Under the pieces are notes generated by a model. The model saw nothing but the letters and a program-made list of their open reading frames with translations, made no database searches and was not told where the DNA came from. Positions 7,653-10,714 of a stretch of 10,714 bases of DNA are shown piece after piece. Made by a program: the position numbers and the translations under genes. Position 1 is the first letter of the stretch. Each line of letters opens with the position of its first letter. The stretch comes from an uncultured Campylobacter sp. (GTDB lineage Bacteria > Campylobacterota > Campylobacteria > Campylobacterales > Campylobacteraceae), in assembly GCF_938018035.1 (NCBI RefSeq), contig NZ_CALIJF010000026.1, positions 1-10,714 of the forward strand. The letters are read 5' to 3'.

Positions 7653-8441
7653 TTACGCGCCAATAATGATCTCGCTAGGCTCGATGATCGCCGCTACCTC
7701 ATCTCCTACTCCTAGAGCCATCGCGGTGGCAGATTCTCGCGTGATGATCGCGGTGATGTTTTGGTGCGAGCTTGTGCCTAGACAGATCTCTGCGTTTACC
7801 GCGCCGATTTTGACCTCGCTAATCGTGCCCTTGATTTGATTCGCCGTACTAAGTTTTAGCTTCTCCGAGGCTCCTTTGGCAATGATGACGCTTGGAGCCT
7901 TAAATAAAAACAGCACATCCTTGCCCACCTTTAGCCCTAAATTTTTTTCGCTCTCTACGGTTACCGTCGCGCATAAAATTTCGCCACCTGCGAGTTTAGC
8001 CGTGATTTGAGAATTTACAGCGCCTGTTTGAACATCCGTAATCTCAACACTTAGCTGATTGCGCGCAGAAAGCTTCATACCGATCTTCTCTAAGCTTAAA
8101 AGGCTCTCTTCGGTGATCTCGTCAAGCTTTAAAATTTCACTCAAAAATGTCTCGCCCGCGTGGCTGATAGCATCATAAGCGCGAATCAGCTTGTGAGCGT
8201 AAGGGGTAAGCTCGGAGCCGCTATTTTTCTTTGTGCCTTGAGTGCGGACGATGAGGGGTTTTTTGCTCGCGTTGTTGATTAAATTTAGCGCGTCCCAGCC
8301 GTTTTTATACGACACTCCTACGATCTCTGCGGCCTTTGTAATACTTTTAGTCTCATCTACGGCCTTAAGCAGCTTAATGTGCTTGGCTAAAAGCGATGCT
8401 TTGTTGCCAAGCAGGAATTCCAAAGCAAATTTTGCGTCCAT
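7653..8441 (-). CDS. modE: Molybdate-responsive transcriptional regulator ModE
   Basis: A full-length ModE of 262 aa, the same length as the E. coli protein. It has an N-terminal winged helix-turn-helix (recognition region in KSITKAAEIVGVSYKNGWDA, about 32-51) and two C-terminal Mop domains (about 125-190 and 199-262). The first Mop domain carries the molybdate-binding SARNQ motif (125-129) and a lysine in FKAPS (180-184); the second opens with the diverged TANQ. ModE dimers bind DNA when loaded with molybdate, usually repressing the mod operon. I chose the second ATG (8441), because AAAGGA lies five bases before it, while the first ATG (8447) overlaps that SD; the longer form would be 264 aa. 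The gene heads the minus-strand mod cluster and is divergent from mlaA. A palindrome over its promoter suggests autoregulation. Confidence 0.95.
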   Translation of the reverse strand: MDAKFALEFLLGNKASLLAKHIKLLKAVDETKSITKAAEIVGVSYKNGWDALNLINNASKKPLIVRTQGTKKNSGSELTPYAHKLIRAYDAISHAGETFLSEILKLDEITEESLLSLEKIGMKLSARNQLSVEITDVQTGAVNSQITAKLAGGEILCATVTVESEKNLGLKVGKDVLFLFKAPSVIIAKGASEKLKLSTANQIKGTISEVKIGAVNAEICLGTSSHQNITAIITRESATAMALGVGDEVAAIIEPSEIIIGA

Positions 8442-8446
8442 TTTCA

Positions 8447-8452
8447 TCCTTT
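8447..8452 (-). promoter_or_regulatory. Shine-Dalgarno of modE, deciding the start
   Basis: AAAGGA-TGAAA-ATG on the minus strand gives a five-base spacer to the ATG at 8441. The upstream in-frame ATG at 8447 shares its A with the SD and would leave no spacer. Confidence 0.6.
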
Positions 8453-8475
8453 CTTATTTACTTTCACGTGATTTT

Positions 8476-8504
8476 ATAATATATCCTCTGATATATTTCT
8501 TAAA
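8476..8504 (-). promoter_or_regulatory. Predicted promoter of modE (TTTAAG-N17-TATTAT)
   Basis: On the minus strand TTTAAG (8504-8499) and TATTAT (8481-8476) are separated by exactly 17 bp, which suits a sigma70-type promoter with initiation near 8469 and a leader of about 28 nt. The -10 overlaps the palindrome described separately. Confidence 0.5.
8478..8497. promoter_or_regulatory. Perfect palindrome, candidate ModE operator
   Basis: AATATATC-CTCT-GATATATT is a perfect 8-bp inverted repeat with a four-base centre. It can also be read as ATATAT-N6-ATATAT, which resembles the paired TATATA-type half-sites with 6-7 bp spacing described for ModE sites; the flanking CG bases of that consensus are absent. 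It covers the -10 and part of the spacer of the predicted modE promoter, the position expected for a repressor. The palindrome is seen directly; its recognition by ModE is inference. Confidence 0.5.
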
Positions 8505-8564
8505 GAGCTGCAGGCTTTATTCTGCGATATAAAGAGGGAAATTCTATATGAAATTTTACCTTTA

Positions 8565-8593
8565 TTGACAAAATTTCTTTAAACTTGTAAAAT
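8565..8593 (+). promoter_or_regulatory. Predicted sigma70 promoter of mlaA (TTGACA-N17-TAAAAT)
   Basis: A consensus -35 TTGACA (8565-8570) and a -10 TAAAAT (8588-8593) lie exactly 17 bp apart. Transcription would begin near 8600, about 26 nt before the mlaA start codon. This is the best-matching promoter in the window and probably drives mlaA, mlaC and the RND gene together. Confidence 0.65.
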
Positions 8594-8612
8594 CGCCACT
8601 TTGATTTATAAA

Positions 8613-8618
8613 GAAGGG
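8613..8618 (+). promoter_or_regulatory. Shine-Dalgarno supporting a TTG start for mlaA
   Basis: GAAGGG lies seven bases before TTG at 8626. The encoded lipoprotein signal peptide begins right there, and no in-frame ATG would keep it, so TTG initiation is well supported. Confidence 0.6.
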
Positions 8619-8625
8619 TCACAAT

Positions 8626-9345
8626 TTGAAATTTATAAAAATTATATTCTTAGCCGCTGCATTGGCATTTTGCGGTTGCTCGCAAAAGCAAGACGTAGCG
8701 CCTAGCGATACGGATGGTTTTGACGAGGAGTTTGCCAAGCGCGAGGTTTTCGATCCGCTTAGCGGCTATAACCGCGTTATGACGAGCTTCAACGACGTAT
8801 TTTACTCATACATATTAACCCCTGTAGCCAGCGGCTACGATTACGTAATGCCCGATCCGATCCAGGGCGCGTTTTCAAATTTTTTCTATAATATTTTATA
8901 TCCGATGAGGCTCGTAAACAACCTGCTGCAGGGTAAATTTGAAAATTCTTGGGACGAGACGAAACGGTTTTTGATCAATTCGACCGTTGGCTTCGGCGGG
9001 CTTAATGATATGGCAGGCAAATACTACGGAATTCCGCGCCACGACGAGGATTTCGGGCAAACGCTCGGATATTGGGGCGTTCCGGCAGGCCCACATATCG
9101 TCTGGCCGATTTTGGGACAGAGCAATCTACGCGATACAGCGGGACTTGTCGGAGATTATTTTTCAAACCCGATAAATTATATTAAAGATGGCACGGTGCG
9201 AAACTTCGTCAACGGATTTAGAATATTTAACGACTACTCGCGCGATCCGAAATTTTATGAAAAAATGACCAAAGATGCGGTAGATCTATATCCATTTTTA
9301 CGCGATGCTTACGAGCAAAATCGCGAGAAACTAATAAAGGAATAA
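8626..9345 (+). CDS. mlaA: Outer-membrane lipoprotein MlaA (VacJ family)
   Basis: A 239-aa MlaA/VacJ lipoprotein. MlaA forms a ring-shaped channel in the inner leaflet of the outer membrane and removes misplaced phospholipids from the outer leaflet, passing them to MlaC. It has a lipoprotein-type signal (MKFIKIIFLAAALAF) with the acylated cysteine most likely C18 in FCGC, an unusual lipobox with Phe at -3 and a second cysteine at 16. Family motifs are DPLSGYNRVMTSFND (43-57), a VNNLLQGKF helix (97-105), NSTVGFGGLNDMA (118-130) and EDFGQTLGYWGVPAGPH (141-157) with WPILGQSNLRDTAG (160-173). Length is normal for the family. Start is TTG. mlaC begins two bases after its stop. Confidence 0.96.
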   Translation: MKFIKIIFLAAALAFCGCSQKQDVAPSDTDGFDEEFAKREVFDPLSGYNRVMTSFNDVFYSYILTPVASGYDYVMPDPIQGAFSNFFYNILYPMRLVNNLLQGKFENSWDETKRFLINSTVGFGGLNDMAGKYYGIPRHDEDFGQTLGYWGVPAGPHIVWPILGQSNLRDTAGLVGDYFSNPINYIKDGTVRNFVNGFRIFNDYSRDPKFYEKMTKDAVDLYPFLRDAYEQNREKLIKE

Positions 9346-9347
9346 CA

Positions 9348-9932
9348 ATGAAAATTTTAAAAGTTCTAGCGCTTTGCGGAGCGCTTTTGATTTCGGCGCA
9401 CGCTATTAGCGATGCGGATATCGAGCCGGTGATGAGCCAAAAGGTCGCCGAGGCCGTAAGCATCATGCGAAGCAATACTCCCAAAGACGCAAAACCCGTA
9501 AAAATTTTTGCACTTTTTGACGGCTATTTTGATTATAAGATGATGGCAAAGCTTTCACTTGCGAAGCATTACGCTAGCCTTAGCCCCGCGCAGATCGCGG
9601 AATTTAATAAGGCCTTTGAAGCGCATCTAAAGCGCTCCTTTATCGAAAAGCTTTCGCTTTATACCGATCAGGATATGAAGGTGCTTAGTAAACAAAGCCC
9701 GAGCGATAAGCGCCGCGTGCTAAAAACGCAGGTCATCGGCGAGCAGAAAAACTACGACATAGATTTTAAATTTTATCCTAACGGCTCTGATTGGCGCATC
9801 TACGATGTCGATATCGTGGGCGTTAGCCTAATTCAAACCTACCGCTCGCAGCTAGGCGACGTAACGCAAAGCTTGGGCTTTGACGAGCTTATAAAGCGGC
9901 TAAATTCTACCGTCATCAATAGCGGCGAATAG
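9348..9932 (+). CDS. mlaC: Periplasmic phospholipid-binding protein MlaC (Ttg2D/HpnM family)
   Basis: A 194-aa periplasmic carrier with a clear signal peptide (MKILKVLALCGALLISAHA, cleavage near residue 19). MlaC shuttles phospholipid between MlaA in the outer membrane and an inner-membrane partner. Family features seen are FDYKMMAKLSLAKHY (61-75), the following SPAQIAEFNKAFEAHLKR helix, and the C-terminal IYDVDIVGVSLIQTYRSQ (151-168), the strand and helix typical of MlaC (WkvyDv..eGvSlv.nYR). The ATG is preceded by AAAGGA with six bases of spacing, located in the last codons of mlaA, so the two are co-translated. HpnM-type hopanoid carriers share this fold, but the adjacent MlaA favours phospholipid transport. 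Confidence 0.95.
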   Translation: MKILKVLALCGALLISAHAISDADIEPVMSQKVAEAVSIMRSNTPKDAKPVKIFALFDGYFDYKMMAKLSLAKHYASLSPAQIAEFNKAFEAHLKRSFIEKLSLYTDQDMKVLSKQSPSDKRRVLKTQVIGEQKNYDIDFKFYPNGSDWRIYDVDIVGVSLIQTYRSQLGDVTQSLGFDELIKRLNSTVINSGE

Positions 9933-9955
9933 CAGCGCGCCTAAAAGAGCGGTAT

Positions 9956-10714
9956 TTGAAAAAAATTTTTCGCTTAATCGTCGCGTTTCCGAAAATCACG
10001 CTCGCGCTGTTTACGGCGCTGGCGCTCTTTTTCGGATATTACTCCACAAAGCTCGAGATCGACGCTTCGAGCCAGACGCTTCTACTAGATAATGACAAAG
10101 ACCTTCAAATTTGGCGCGAAGTATCCAAGCGCTACGAAACGCCGAATTTCTTGGTGCTTGCATACACTCCCGCGGGCGATCTTTTAGCGCCCGAGACGAT
10201 CCACAAAATAGAGCAGATGGATGCGGCTTTTTCCAAGCTTGATTTCGTCGCTAGCGTCACGGACATCACGAACGTACCGCTTTTGCTAAACAAAGGTGGC
10301 GGCATGAGCGAGCTGCTTAAACACATACCCGCCCTTGCGGATGCGGACGTAAATTTAACCGCGGCTAGGCGCGAGTTTGCCACAAGCCCCTTTTACGCAT
10401 CAAATTTAGTAAGCGCCGATTTTCGCACTACCGCAATTTTGATAAATTTAAAGCCTCAGACCCGCTACGAGGAGCTTTTGCGCCTAAGAGACGGAGCTAA
10501 AAGCGCTCTAGAGCAAGCAGAGCATGAGGCCAACCACTCGGGGGCTCAAATTTCACAGCTTAAAGACGCGCTTAAAGTTGCAGAGCAAAATTTTAAATCC
10601 TACCGCGACGAACTGCGCGAAAAGGATCACCGAGATATTGTGGCTTTGCGCGCGCTGATCGCGGGCTTTGAGAAGGAATTTGCGGGCGACCGATTGTTTT
10701 TGGGCGGACTGAAT
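9956..10714 (+). CDS. RND/MMPL-family exporter, N-terminal part (cut by window edge)
   Basis: Open for 253 codons from TTG at 9956 to the right edge. The N-terminus reads KKIFRLIVAFPK, followed by a single membrane segment at about 13-28 and then the start of a large periplasmic domain. YYSTKLEIDASSQTLLLDND (29-48) is the typical post-TM1 segment of RND/MMPL exporters (the 'lp.D..sl.lL..dn' pattern). SKLDFVASVTDITNVPLL (about 86-103) fits the same family. Residues about 170-240 are rich in Lys, Glu, Gln and Arg and look helical or coiled-coil. The start is chosen from the family N-terminus; the SD is weak (AGAGCGG). It lies 23 bp after mlaC, and in C. jejuni Cj1373 occupies the same position (from memory). 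It may move lipids with MlaA/MlaC, as HpnN is proposed to do for hopanoids. Confidence 0.88.
   Translation, partial: MKKIFRLIVAFPKITLALFTALALFFGYYSTKLEIDASSQTLLLDNDKDLQIWREVSKRYETPNFLVLAYTPAGDLLAPETIHKIEQMDAAFSKLDFVASVTDITNVPLLLNKGGGMSELLKHIPALADADVNLTAARREFATSPFYASNLVSADFRTTAILINLKPQTRYEELLRLRDGAKSALEQAEHEANHSGAQISQLKDALKVAEQNFKSYRDELREKDHRDIVALRALIAGFEKEFAGDRLFLGGLN

Noticed and set aside
8465..8470. CACGTG palindrome in the modE leader
   Set aside because: A six-base palindrome is expected by chance and no bacterial regulator in this context clearly recognises it.
8896..9175. Short ORFs on both strands within mlaA
   Set aside because: They overlap the conserved MlaA frame and have no ribosome binding sites or recognisable motifs.
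10132..10383. Minus-strand 83-aa ORF
   Set aside because: It is antisense to the RND gene, whose plus-strand frame stays open to the window edge and matches the family.

Overview
The window looks like chromosomal DNA from a Campylobacter-type epsilonproteobacterium. Intergenic DNA is full of AAATTT/AAAATTTT words, yet the genes are moderately GC-rich, which points to an oral, higher-GC lineage (C. gracilis, C. rectus, C. showae type) rather than C. jejuni. Two gene neighbourhoods support this from memory of the family: a mod locus with a stand-alone Mop-type protein beside modA, and an mlaA-mlaC-RND cluster resembling Cj1371-Cj1373 of C. jejuni. The species is an inference, not a match I could run.

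Layout. On the minus strand from about 8441 down to 1, in transcription order: modE (molybdate-responsive regulator), modA (periplasmic molybdate-binding protein), a 130-aa tandem Mop/TOBE protein, modC (ATPase), a 1032-bp stretch with no convincing gene, modB (permease), and a very large membrane sensor. The sensor (at least 1261 aa, running off the left edge) has a periplasmic region, four PAS-like regions, an intact GGDEF domain and a degenerate EAL domain. On the plus strand from 8626 to the right edge: mlaA, mlaC and the start of an RND/MMPL-family exporter, also cut by the window edge.

How the genes work together. modE, modA, mop and modC are tightly arranged (101-bp gap, 1-base overlap, 14-bp overlap), so import and sensing of molybdate are probably one transcription unit. 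A perfect AT-rich palindrome sits on the predicted modE promoter and is a good candidate for autoregulation by ModE. modB, needed for the same transporter, is separated by about 1 kb and has its own strong Shine-Dalgarno. The c-di-GMP gene follows modB by 51 bp. mlaA, mlaC and the RND gene are spaced 2 and 23 bp apart behind a good sigma70-type promoter. They look like an outer-membrane phospholipid trafficking module in which an RND protein stands where MlaFEDB might be expected.

No rRNA, tRNA, CRISPR array, insertion sequence or phage gene was seen. The most notable points are the predicted catalytically dead EAL domain beside an intact GGDEF domain, the split mod operon, and the palindrome over the modE promoter.
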